Source: Ceratorhiza oryzae-sativae (lineage: Eukaryota; Basidiomycota; Agaricomycetes; Cantharellales; Ceratobasidiaceae). Taken from it: DNA of 64,000 nt. Positions within the stretch are counted from its first letter, which is position 1. The number at the start of each line of letters is the position of its first letter. The stretch lies in the NCBI GenBank assembly GCA_030998015.1, contig JARWMV010000232.1:558001-622000 (forward strand). The letters are read 5' to 3'. The notes under the pieces are model-generated. The model made no database searches. It was not told the origin of the DNA and saw only the letters and a program-made list of their open reading frames with translations. Positions 1-10,427 of the stretch are shown piece by piece. The position numbers were made by a program, and so were the translations under genes.

Positions 1-479
1 GCGCAGCTCTAGAACGGGCAAGATGGACGAGTCGGGCGGCAAGCATCTGCCAATAGGAAGAATCGAGTTGATCCGGATTGAGCCATGGGGTCAGACAAGC
101 ACAGCCACGAGCTCGCCCCCTTCCTGGCGACCACCGACCCCCTGAGTTTGAGATCAGTGCCAGGGACTGCTGCGGCGCCTTCTGTCGGGTTATTTCGAGT
201 GCTACAGCAGTTCTGAGCTCGCTGATCTGGCCCTCGGTTACTCGATTCGCAAGCTAGACGCGCACAGACTACTGGACTAGGGTCGTTCTTACTTGAACCT
301 CAGCTTAGACCAGGTCCAACCGCTGCAACCACCACTTGGTTCTTGCGATTATTCATTCCGAATCGCTTCCAACATCAGAACGCTCCGGGAGAACAGATAC
401 CGATCTTTTGATAATAGGTAGTCCATCATCCCGCCTCTCGAAGCACCCCCAGCTATGGCAACGACCGGGCCCACGTTAA
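1..479. other. no gene seen
   Basis: I see no coding frame with splice support here. The last 200 bases probably hold the promoter of the small gene starting at 480. Confidence 0.4.
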
Positions 480-1024
480 ATGATTATGGAAGATGTAACA
501 GAGTATGTTTCATCAGTCAATGCCCAGCACCCACAGTCGTTTATTCTCGGGGCAATACAGGAGGCACAGAAGGATGGCATTTTTGCCGGTGTTACCGCTG
601 GTCTGTTAGGAGGTTCGTTTATTAGCCAAACGAGGCGTTGTCTGTAACCCCGCTTCTGACACTGTGGATCGCTCCACATGCTTTCCCGTGGTGACCATCA
701 TTGTCGCTCTCGGCTATGGCTGGCACCTCCACCGCCGCAATCCGCGCGGTGGATGCACCCACACCACCATTCGCGTTGGCATTCCCTTGATTGGTAGCCT
801 TGATTGGTTCACGAGGGTTTGGATTCAACCGAAATAAGAGTCTTTTCACAGGACTCGGTAAGCTCTTGGAGGGTCTGACATCACCGACAAGGTTCCCTCC
901 TGACCATTTCCTATTTTGTGCAGCCACAGGAGTCGTCTCGGGTTATTTCTTCTCTCGAGCGTTCTTATCCACGCGGCTTGCACATCTGGAAAGACAGCGA
1001 CTACTGGCGGATCAACGAGCGTAG
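480..1024 (+). CDS. small two-helix membrane protein, hypothetical (3 exons)
   Basis: Three exons, 480..612, 798..857 and 924..1024, join in one frame to a 97-residue protein. Both introns have GT/AG ends and phase-1 joins, and the lengths sum to an exact multiple of three. An alternative start is the second Met at 486. The N-terminal third is polar (it contains EDVTEYVSSVNAQ). Two glycine-rich hydrophobic stretches follow, GIFAGVTAGLLGALIG and GLATGVVSGYFFSRAF, separated by a basic loop (FGFNRNKS). The C-terminus is charged and helical (RLAHLERQRLLADQRA). Glycine spacing resembles glycine-zipper helix packing in small mitochondrial or ER proteins, but I recognise no family. The clean splicing argues that it is real. 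Function unknown. Confidence 0.65.
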
Positions 1025-2353
1025 TAGGGGTGCATGTTCAGGGGACCGAACTCTGAAACTGTACTTGACCCCTAAAATCCATCTATCCCATCTCATTCTA
1101 GTGAACACCATCCTTCCCAAGCGAGGGATCGGATCTGGAAGCTGGTGGCCCTGATGTAGTTAATGAATGTGAGACGGTCCCACCTGAGCTCTAGGCAAGT
1201 TCCATTGGTTTTAGCCGAGCGGAAACTCGGTGAGACAGGAAGAAGAAAGAAAAAAAAAGGCTCCGCTAGAACAATTTGCTGGTTTCTTGATTCGTCGCGC
1301 AAATCCAATTAGCGCATACTGCCTGCTGGACGGACATGGTGCAGATCTCGCCCATCGATCGCTGATTCCGGTCTGCTATTGCCGGACCCGTCGACAGGCC
1401 ACGTCCCGAGTCTGACACAAAAGCTTCCACACCAAGGGAGCGCTGGGGGGTCGGACCCACCCGCACACGTGGGACAGACACCCTCGCCCAAGCTGGCCTC
1501 GAGATGGTGTTGGGTGCTGTGGACGCGTGTTTGGCTCTCAGTGTTGTCTGTGTGTGTGTGCGAACGAACCTATCCCGCACGGTGTTCTGCGTTCGATCCG
1601 ATCCTCTCTGTGTACAAGGGGCGATCTACCATCATGTCCAACTCCGCCCCAAATCCAAACAGCACGTGGTCCCTCTCGACGCGTTCTATGCTATGCTGGC
1701 GACGAATTCAAATCGTCTCCGCGAGGTGGGCCAATCCGTAATCGGAGCGCCAATAGTCTTTTGAATAAGCTCACAACCACCCCATTACACTTGGGTCTAA
1801 TCCCACTCGCGCAGCGCCACATTAAAATTGAAGCGGGTTTAGCCTGACGGAATAACACATCGGCCGCCGTACGGGTGGTTCCGGCGTAAAGCGAAAGGGA
1901 GAGTTGCATGTGTTACCCGCTTGCCTCTTTGCTCCGCTCCCAAACAACCCCCACCAACAAACCCCGCTTTCGTATTGGGTCTAGAGCTTTTCGCTGTTGC
2001 AGGGTTTCCTCTCGATGGCAAAAGCGCTCGCGCAGGGTTTAGGTCACGGATTATACTATTTGGTTAAGGTGTCGTAAATGCGGTCGTGGGGTGGAATGTA
2101 CTAATACAGCGTGGTGCGAGATGTGTGAATAAGAAAAAAAAAATTGCGCAGAGACGAAGAAAAAAAAAAAGAGCAGCCATGCGAGTGGAAACAGGAGGAG
2201 AGGAGCACGTATGCGACATAAACAAGACAATAAAAGATTACTGGGTGGCCCTAGAAACGAACAAGGACGCGGTTAAAGTCATAGGTCAAGAAAAAGAATT
2301 CGCTCGAAAAAAGCACATGTTTTTTTTCCCCATGCGTAGCCGTCGCCGTTGTC
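1025..2353. other. intergenic, no gene supported
   Basis: Open frames here are short, low-complexity and lack matching splice sites. A/G-rich tracts lie at about 1220-1260 and 2130-2175, and a TG run at about 1548-1560. It is the 3' flank of the cyclin gene (minus strand) and of the small gene (plus strand). Confidence 0.4.
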
Positions 2354-4087
2354 TCATAGGCGGCGGCCACGGATGGGACTCCAATTCGGGGTAGGTTGCT
2401 GATACACAGCCTGGGATGCGCTAGTGCGCGAGTGATCCCAGTGTACGCCTGGCGGACCAGCGTTGGCAAAGGGCGCGACGACACGGTCGCACATAGGGCT
2501 GCGCCTGTACATGACATGTCGATAGGGGTGCTGCTGATGACAGTCCATCTCGCTCCCTCGCTCGCTCCGGGGCGAGCAGTCGTAATCCACCATCTCGGTA
2601 TCCCTGTCCCGGGCGTATGACGAGCGCGGGGGTGTGTAAACGACAATGTGTGGAGAGGATGCCGGATACGAGGGGGGCGTGCAGATCGAGGTTTGAGGGG
2701 GCGTGAGGTGGTGGTGTGACATGGGAGGCGGCACGGGGAAAGGTGGCGGATAGGCCGAGTAGGTGTACTCGCGCGGACTAGTGCACGCCGATTGGGGTAC
2801 TCTGATGGGCGGCAGGACAGGATAAGGCTGTGGTCGACGCTCGGGGCTTTGCAACTCCTGGTAACGAAGCATGCCTTTGCGGACGCCATGGACGCGGGTA
2901 TCGTGCGCCGGAGATGAAGCCAAGGTGTGATATGGCAAGTACTGGCGTGACTCGGATGAGTCTCGGATTGTATTGGACAGAATATGGCAACTCACCTTGA
3001 GGTCAGAGCGCAAACCTGTGGAGTGGTCAGCGGTATATGCGCTCGCGAGGTATCCGCCACGATCCGAGCCGGGCGACATGGAGTCTGGGCTGGGGATCGC
3101 GCGCTTCAAGGGAAGCGCACTCGCAGACGCGGTCGCGGGCGAAAAGGCGTCGTGGGCCGAGCGCTTGGAGCTGCGGTGGGGAACCAGGACCGAGGGAGAC
3201 ATGTCGAGCGGCGGCAGGGTGATCGGCTGGGAGTCTCGGCGCACAGGGACGGCGGGACAGGACACAGGTGCAGGGGCGGACGAGAGTGGGTGTGTGAACG
3301 TAAAGGCAAATGTGGGCGAGGAGGACCGTGCACGGTGCGAGCTCGGCTGTTGGCCGGCGGGCACCGACAGCCGCGGAACGTCTTGTTGGTGCCGCCGCCT
3401 GTATGCGTCTGCCTCTCGCTCCTTGCTGCGCGAACGTGAGAGCGTGTTTGAATGGGAGAAGGCGGTCGACTTACGCGTCAATCAGGCCACTGAGCATGCG
3501 CACCCAGGACTCGTATGTCGCAAGGTCGACATAGAGGTTGTGGTTGAGGCCGTTGAGAAACTCTTTCTCCATTTGGTTGATTTCAGACAGAGAAATGCGC
3601 GATACGTCGGACCACGTCTTGTTGGTGTATGTGTTGCTAGACGAGTTGTCGGTCAGGGAGCAGAGACGGCCGGGTGTATGCGCACTTACTCGTCGAGAAA
3701 CTTGTTCGCGAGCATGAGAGCGGTAACAGCCAGCCGGTACTCGCTCCCGCGACGACCGCGGATGGACGGATTTGCCTGCTTGAGGGTGTAGATGTAGTGC
3801 AGCGCGAGGGTGATGACCGACTGGCTGACTTGGGTGGTCGCGAGCAGGTCGGAGATGAAGGCGACAAACTCGGGGCGGGGCGAGAACTGGGACGCGGACT
3901 CTGGGTAGGGCGAGGGCGTGCGGCGGGCGAACCAGAGGTAGCAGACCATGTTGCACATGTTCTGTGCGACGGTGCAGAGCGCGTCGCGGCGGGTGGGGCG
4001 GGCGTCGGCGCGGGGGGTCTCGGGGACGCGGGAAGCGGGGTGAGCAGCGGGCAGACGCGGCTGCTTACCGGTGCAGGCGACGGACAT
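2354..4087 (-). CDS. Pho85-type cyclin (PCL/Pho80-like), 4 exons
   Basis: Exons 4087..3690, 3636..3475, 3425..2996 and 2941..2354 give 525 residues; introns are 49-54 nt and the total is in frame. The cyclin box lies in exons 1-2: about residues 65-135 (YRLAVTALMLANKFLDDNTY, split by intron 1) followed by NKTWSDVSRISLSEINQMEK and LNGLNHNLYVD. This is the pattern of PCL1/2-type cyclins, which activate the Pho85 cyclin-dependent kinase in cell-cycle and polarity control. The C-terminal 300 residues are a Pro/Ser/His-rich disordered tail, probably regulatory. The start is uncertain: an ATG about 45 nt upstream (near 4131) reads MSSPLSLLPPGSS and could splice past the first exon segment. Intron 3 is 54 nt and open, so retention would keep the frame. 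Confidence 0.85.
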
Positions 4088-4131
4088 GGCGACTGGAGCC
4101 AGGGGGCAGCAGACTCAGGGGGCTGGACATG

Positions 4132-4830
4132 ACGCTATTTAACTTTTTGCGGCAAACGAGCGCCACGCCGCCCTTTTGTAGCGGAAATAATTATGGGCAG
4201 CAGATCGGTCTAGCAGCGACAGAAACCGGATCGCGCACGCTAGCCGCATTGGGGGTCGGCGGAACCGGATCCGATCGTTAGCATCCGTCCCTGGCCCGTG
4301 CGCTCGGACCCACGTGACGACCCGATGCAGCTAGCCTCAAACGTCATCGGCCATCTCGCTCTGCGCCGGCTCGAGCGCCACTCCCTGCTGATTATCACAC
4401 CGGGCCCATTCTTCCGCCCTCCGAGCTCGCTGCAGGGCCGCCGCCCGCCGCTGATCGGGGTGTCCCCGCTGCCCCAGCCCTCTCGCACGACACCCAGCCC
4501 GTGTGTTCATCGCTCGATCCGCCCAGTCGGGCACACGCCCCAAACCGCTTCAGGCTCAACGTTCACGCCAGTCGTCATGGGGCGCTTGGCTATCCCTATG
4601 GCGGCTACGCATTTTAATAACTCAGGAGCCTCTGATAGACGCAAACTTTAGATATTCCCGGTGATTTCATCAACCAACGTAATTTAAAGTTGAACAAAAA
4701 ATTCACCAGGCTCCCTAGCTTCCGCAATGGGCAGTGGCGAAACACGCGCGCACAGCTCGCTGGATACGGAAAGCGTATGTGGATTACAAACATCTCGCTA
4801 GCGACCCACCGCACTGGACAATCGCGGCTA
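4132..4830. other. intergenic between cyclin promoter and CHS7 3' end
   Basis: GC-rich. It includes a CACGTG E-box at 4311-4316 upstream of the cyclin. No coding frame with splice support. Confidence 0.4.
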
Positions 4831-6478
4831 TCAACGCGTCCGAGGCTCCGCACCCCCGACGTAGCCCGATCCGACATACGCGTTTTGTCCGCTCACACCC
4901 CCAATCAGGGAGTGCGCGCGCGTGTCACCCTGGTCGACAACCAGGCTGGCCCGAGTCCCGCTCGCCGGAATCACGCCCGAACCCATCGATGGCGAGTCGA
5001 CGAATTTGTTGACACCATACGCATATGGCCCCGCAGGTGGCTCGTCCTTGAGTTCCCACATCCCGGCCTTGTTACCCACGCTGAACTCGAGATCATCGCC
5101 AGTGATAGAATCCCAGTACTTGTAAACCATCATCACCCCTAGAAGAACACACCTGCAAGGCAAAACGGCCCCAGCACAAAGGTCAGTCAAACGCGCTGTC
5201 CAGTGTTTCGGAAATCGCTGCTGAGGTGCAACCGAGCGGTACCACTCACAATGAATAAAAGAACAACCCATCGATGTAATGCTTGACCTGTTACACACTC
5301 CGTCAATACACCCAAAACGCTGTCGGAGCAATCACACACTCACGGCGGTGCAAATGGTGTTCCCGAAACCAAACAGGATGACTTGGGCGATGACAAAAGC
5401 CGCCATCCCCAATACAATGTCACCCAGTGGCCATCGATCCTGCAAGGTACGCAAAACGAGCACAAGCTGTGCCACGACGTATATCAAAACGCAGACAGCC
5501 GGCCATATAAAGTGCAGAACCCATAATCCAGTGGGCCGAGAAGGGCTGAATCCGGCGTAGCCTGCGCAGCGGTAAGTCAGCAGCCTGTCCATAGAACTCG
5601 GAACTTCCGATTGGGGGTGAGCCCGGGGTAGCACAAAACGATCGTTCCGGCTGCCTTGGCTGTGCCACACACCCAGAAAGAGGTCTGTATACTAGGGCAG
5701 GGCAACGTACCTTGGAATGTGCAAATACTGATGAAGAACGCGAGCACCCACATGGCCAAGCAACCACCACGAAGTCCCTAGAAACACGTGCTTAGCTTCG
5801 ACCCACGCCCGACTAAGGGGATATAAACAAGGGCTAGACGCATACCCAGATAGAAAGAGGGGTCCCATCCTCCGCAAATTGGAATCCAATGAAGCCGTTG
5901 ATCAAGAGACAACAATAGGTTGCTGCCACGAGGCCTGTATAGATTGCTGCTATCCACTGTTCGAAATATATTAGTCAGTGACGCGTTGGTCTTATTGAAA
6001 TACATACCGGATACGCGTTGTCTGCGGTCGGCACAATCCCCGTATCGAGGAAGATGGCAAGTAGCTCGACGACGAGATACAAGTAGAAAAACGTCAGGAT
6101 TTCCTTCCGACCCTATTTCAAAAGCGGTTAGTGCTTTTGAAATCCCATGCGCGTGCAACGCAAGATATTTTTGCAAGGAACTGATTAAACTCACCACGGC
6201 GGTATACTTGCTTCGGATGTGCAGAATCATAATGATGGTCATAAACATGGCCAACAGATGCACAAAGGCGACAGCTGTTGTCACGATTGCCGCTTTTTTT
6301 CAGCGGTGGGTTGCGAGCAACGGCTAGAAAACTCACCAGGTTGAAAGAGCACGAAGCTTCCTAACAAAACGTTGCGACTATAACACTGTGGTTCCATCCC
6401 CACTCCATCCTCCCCGAGTAACGGACAGACTACAAGAGCAGCAGTCGAGCATATCGAGTCAAATGACCCAAACTTCAT
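4831..6478 (-). CDS. CHS7: chitin synthase export chaperone (CHS7 family), 8 exons
   Basis: Eight exons (6478..6337, 6274..6195, 6112..6008, 5956..5846, 5777..5711, 5561..5344, 5287..5250, 5152..4831) join without a break to 360 residues. Recognised by the N-terminus [20 protein letters not shown] and EPQCYSRN, then [14 protein letters not shown], several hydrophobic helices ([35 protein letters not shown]), [18 protein letters not shown], and [18 protein letters not shown] near the C-terminus. CHS7 proteins are multi-pass ER proteins that let class-specific chitin synthases leave the ER, so this gene serves cell-wall chitin deposition. The C-terminal 60 residues are a polar tail. Intron 5 is 149 nt, about three times the others, so a small extra exon or alternative splicing is possible. 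Start chosen because [11 protein letters not shown] is the conserved family start. Confidence 0.93.
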
Positions 6479-7395
6479 TATAAAAAATATAGAGTCCAAT
6501 CAATGTCCTTGGAAGAGCAAAAAATGTCTATGGCTACTAGGCAACGGCGGTAAAGCGTTTGCAAACGAGTGCAGTGAGGGATTAGGAGCAGAGAGGCGGT
6601 CGCAGGCGATGTTGGCAAGGAGGAAAAGCCCGATCAAGTCACAGCATTGTCACGTAAGCGGTTTGAATTGCCTTTTTACTCGGGTCCCAACACAGGTGAA
6701 ACAAACAAACCCCGATCCTTTCAGCCTATTCATCGTAGCTACGCCATGTCAACGACTCCATTGGCTTGTTCATAAGCGCCCGATCTCTGCTCATTTTCGG
6801 CGACGTGTTTGGCAGCCGAACTTCTTGCGGAGCTGTGGACGCTCTGAAGCACATGGCGCACCTGTGCGACCAGTTCGGTTACTATGATGGTCATATATTG
6901 ATTTAGACGAGTTCCTGAAAGGGACAGGCGTTCTCATGTATAGTACTAGAACATCCCACACTAGTCTTTCGTTTGATATGTTTTGAATGGGCCACTGAAC
7001 CAAGTTTCTTAGTATTGAGCTGGTTCCGTTCCTTCCAGACCGTCATGAAATAGACGTATGGAATGAAACCCGCTCAACAGACTAACTCTATTACGGCTCC
7101 TGGCGGAGACACGCATGTGCACTAGGACAAGTTGGCGCTTTCAGCAACTTTCGTCTAATGGAGTATAGTCAGTGTCCGGCCCGGCTGTGAGAACGTGTGG
7201 TACGTCGACTTGATTCCAGGGCTGCTGTTCTTGCCTATTCACGAGCCCTGTTTAGTGCTGGCGCCCTTCACATCGAACACGGTGTCACCGGGAATAGTCT
7301 ATCAGAACGTGTTCTTAGGCACTGTCACCATTAATTACACCCATAGTTCATACAATAACCGCACGGCGCTCAGGTCCACTTTGCCTCAGAAACAC
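6479..7395. other. intergenic, CHS7 upstream region
   Basis: Contains the CHS7 promoter (genes on both sides run on the minus strand). Short open frames here do not link by splicing and show no recognisable protein. Confidence 0.4.
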
Positions 7396-8698
7396 TCAAG
7401 CCACTTGTGCTAGTGCGGAATTTTCCAAGACGTCGCGCCAACTACTTCCGTTTCCTGGGAAAATGTCGCTAGATGTATCCTTGGTCTGGACGATCACGCT
7501 CGGGAAAACAGAATATGCGCTGAGTTCTTTTGACTGAATCATCTCCAAAATTGCGGCGTCCAGCGGCCGACTGTAGGCCACATATGGGCGTCCGAGGGAA
7601 TCCACAATACGCCGAGCTCCCTGATGGGACAGAGCGTAAGCGTGCGTACACTTGGGCGAGTGGGAACGATGGATTTGGCTGTGAGGTGCTAAGGCTGGGT
7701 AAGTCGCCTCAGCAGACCAGCAGTGCCCTGTGCAAAAACAAAGTGTCAACAAGCAAACTAGGCTCTGCCTACGACGGTTGCTGACCAAGAAAAAGGATGT
7801 CCCAATCGGGGGGCAAGTCTTCCCACAAACGCGTGATGCGCTGCTGAATGTCAAGTTCCATGTCAATGTCATCCTCCAAGATAATAACTCCGGTCTCGAC
7901 GTGCGCCGACTCCGACGCGATTGTCCGGATCAATCCAATATGTGAATGCCAGCAAGCTATTGTACCTCTTGTTAGGATGCGCCAGCGGGGAAGGTGCACC
8001 AGACGAGACATAGGTGCACTCGTCACAGAGCGGGTGGCGGGCCGAGCAGAGTTTCGATCTGTGTTGGAACCAAGGATCCGACTGAAATCCCCGGACCGCA
8101 CCGCATCGAGACGGGGGATCGTGCGGCCAGTCGCTGCCTCCAGGGCCAGACGCTGATCGCGAAGAGGGGGCACAGGCAAGGGGTAAGTGTAATCCGTAGA
8201 GGTCGGATCGGAAGGCGAAAGTTCCCAGAGTGCAGAACCTTGGGGATTCGTGTCAAGCAGCCCGGGTTCGTTATGATGATCGCTCCACCAACCGAGAAAG
8301 CCTGCATCAATGGCGTGCAAATACGCCGAGGCCCTTGTCCATCTTACACGTTCCGTGATTCGGCCGACCACATCAGCCGTAGAGTCTGTTGCGTCCACAA
8401 ACGTCCACGAGAGACCCGTTACTGCCCGCAGCTTCCTCATTCTGTCACGCCGATCGGTTCGTCGCGGCAGGCTGATCATATAAACTCGTGGGGTCGGTCG
8501 CGGGGCTCGCACCTCGGAAACTTTCGTCAGGTCTTCCGGAAAGGGGCCAGACTGGCTCTCATGCCTGGAATCGAGGGACGTCGGAGTGAATGAGTGGGGT
8601 AGAAAGTACAGGGCCAGGGTGACAATGCATGCGATCGCGAACAAGAGAATGTACGCTAGGAAGAAGGGGTAGAGCCGCATAACCCCGGCAACTGCCAT
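7396..8698 (-). CDS. GT25-family glycosyltransferase, type II membrane protein
   Basis: Two exons (8698..7786, 7727..7396) with a 58-nt intron give 414 residues. The first ATG is at 8698 (MAVAGVMRLY). Residues about 8-32 form a signal anchor (FFLAYILLFAIACIVTLALY), so the catalytic part faces the Golgi/ER lumen. The domain begins with VYMISLPRRTDRRDRMRKL, the usual opening of glycosyltransferase family 25, the LPS/collagen-galactosyltransferase-like family. A WRILTRGTIACWHSHIGLIR segment follows, then the acidic metal/sugar-nucleotide motif VIILEDDIDME. The second exon carries KCTHAYALSHQGARRIV and PLDAAILEMI, matching the end of the fold. Donor and acceptor are unknown, and basidiomycete members are largely uncharacterised. 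It is followed head-to-head by the ChaC-like gene at 8847, about 150 bp away, so the two may share a promoter. Confidence 0.83.
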
Positions 8699-8846
8699 CG
8701 CCGACAAACAGGAGAAGATAGGGGCTAAGCTCAGCCATAAGCGGTCACGTGGATCTGTCGGTGGATCTGTCAGTCGCCCAGTCTAGCCGTTCCACAGACG
8801 ACAACGACCTTTGTCTGAGCTCATCACCTCGCTGTTTCGGACCAAC

Positions 8847-10401
8847 ATGAATAGTCCTTCCCCTGCGGCCGATCTCCCGTATTGTGTTTTCGGGTATGGC
8901 TCGCTGATCTGGAAAGTTAGCCCAATGTAAACCTCGCTACATTGGAATCTCACTAACTTCCGCTATATCCCAACTCCAAAGCCTCCCCCACACTATACTG
9001 AAAGAGGTGAGAACTCTGGGTTTTCCACTTGCGCGTGTGGCAGGTGGTGAAATTTATCGAAGCTACTGAACCTCAACGCGCTCCGCGCTAGTTCCCGGCT
9101 TTCTGAAAGGATACGTTCGACGATTTGCCCAGTCGTCGAGTGACCACCGAGGAACTCCCGAGGTACGCAGGCGCCAGTGCTGCTTCAATACAAAGTCTAA
9201 AGTGACCATCAAATGGGGCCTTCTGTCGCCTGAATTGGAGCAGCATCCTGGCCGCGTTGTTACCCTGATAGCCGCCGAAGACTGGAGCGGTTTTTCTTCC
9301 ACGGTTAGTCATCTAGATAGCGTATGCTATTGTCACTGACGCGCGCATCTTTCCAGGACGAATTTCCTCACGAAGACGTTGTATGGGGCGTTTGTTACAT
9401 GATCGACCCAGAATACGCCGAGGAAATGCGCAAATACCTTGGTGCGGATTGTTTGGGTCGATCGTGGCCCCGTTGTCGAATGTGCTGACACTGGTGCAAA
9501 ACCCGCCACAAAGATCATCGCGAGAAGGTAAATTGACGACACATTCATGTATCCAAATTCCGCCCAACCCTTGATCTACACTTATTTGTGAGGTAGGACG
9601 GCTACACCGTGCACCAGCTAGACATATGGGGTGTTGTTGATGGTGTTGAGAAAATCATTGTGCCAAATGTGAGTTAGATGCCCCCCTGATGGTCTAGCAC
9701 CTGGTGCACACGAGTCTTCCAAAGTCAAAGCCAAAAACTGACGTACGTATTGGTCCGAAGGCAACATGCTACGTCGGCCGGAGCGATAACCCATCGTTTG
9801 GTGAGATATTACTCTATCCGCAAATCTTCCTGGTTGGAACGTCTGAAATATCCACAGTTGGCTCCGAACCAATACCCCAATTAGCAAAAAGGATATGGGA
9901 ATCTCAGGGCCGTCAGGTCCAAATAAGGTCAGTTGCATAGGTTCACTAGACTTCGCGAGGCTTCACATGCTAAGCGTATCGTAAACGTTCCATACGGGCC
10001 GGTGACTCAATCTGCGATCAGGAGTACCTATACGAGCTGGCCCGTGCAGTTCGAGAACTTGCGCCAGAAAGCCACGACAGCCATCTGGCCGCGCTCGAAG
10101 TGAGTACAGCATCAGCGGGCTGCGTTTCCCGTTCGCTCAAACCAAGGTCCGAGGGTGATCATATTGTTCCTTGTTCGCGCAGGCGTGTGTCCGCGGTCTC
10201 GACGAAGTTTGGGGCACTAGACGCGGCCGCTACGAGAGTTCAAGTCCGCTCATATTCCACACTAGCTGGGTGAAAGTACAACAGAGAAAAATTGACGAAA
10301 GGGAAATGAATGATGAGCAGAAGCCCAATAAAGAAAACTGCCGCCAGTGCTTGCATAAGGTTCTCGCCATTCATTACACCACCACACATCTCGAGCGCTG
10401 A
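8847..10401 (+). CDS. ChaC-like gamma-glutamylcyclotransferase with one-base frameshift (11 exons)
   Basis: The start (ATG 8847) leads to YCVFGYGSLIWK, the nucleotide-fold signature of ChaC/GGCT2 enzymes, which cleave glutathione to 5-oxoproline and Cys-Gly in the cytosol. Exons at 8847..8915, 8982..9006, 9092..9162, 9244..9303, 9357..9441, 9514..9527, 9597..9668, 9761..9800, 9858..9927, 10022..10099 and 10183..10401 encode GYVRRFAQSSSDHRGTPE, HPGRVVTLI, DVVWGVCYMI, DHREKDGY, CYVGRSDNPSF, IWES, GPSGPNK and EYLYELARAVRELAP in family order. One exon is only 14 nt. In exon 9 the frame changes between IWES and GPSGPNK: one base is missing at 9906/9907. Adding one base makes the total 804 nt, exactly in frame. 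This is either a sequencing error or an inactivating deletion. The end is less certain than the core. Confidence 0.82.
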
Positions 10402-10427
10402 ATGGTGTAACTTGCCCTAGCGCCCCT

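Noticed and set aside
2973..3791. 272-codon plus-strand frame
   Set aside because: Antisense shadow of the spliced cyclin gene, whose exons carry clear cyclin-box motifs.
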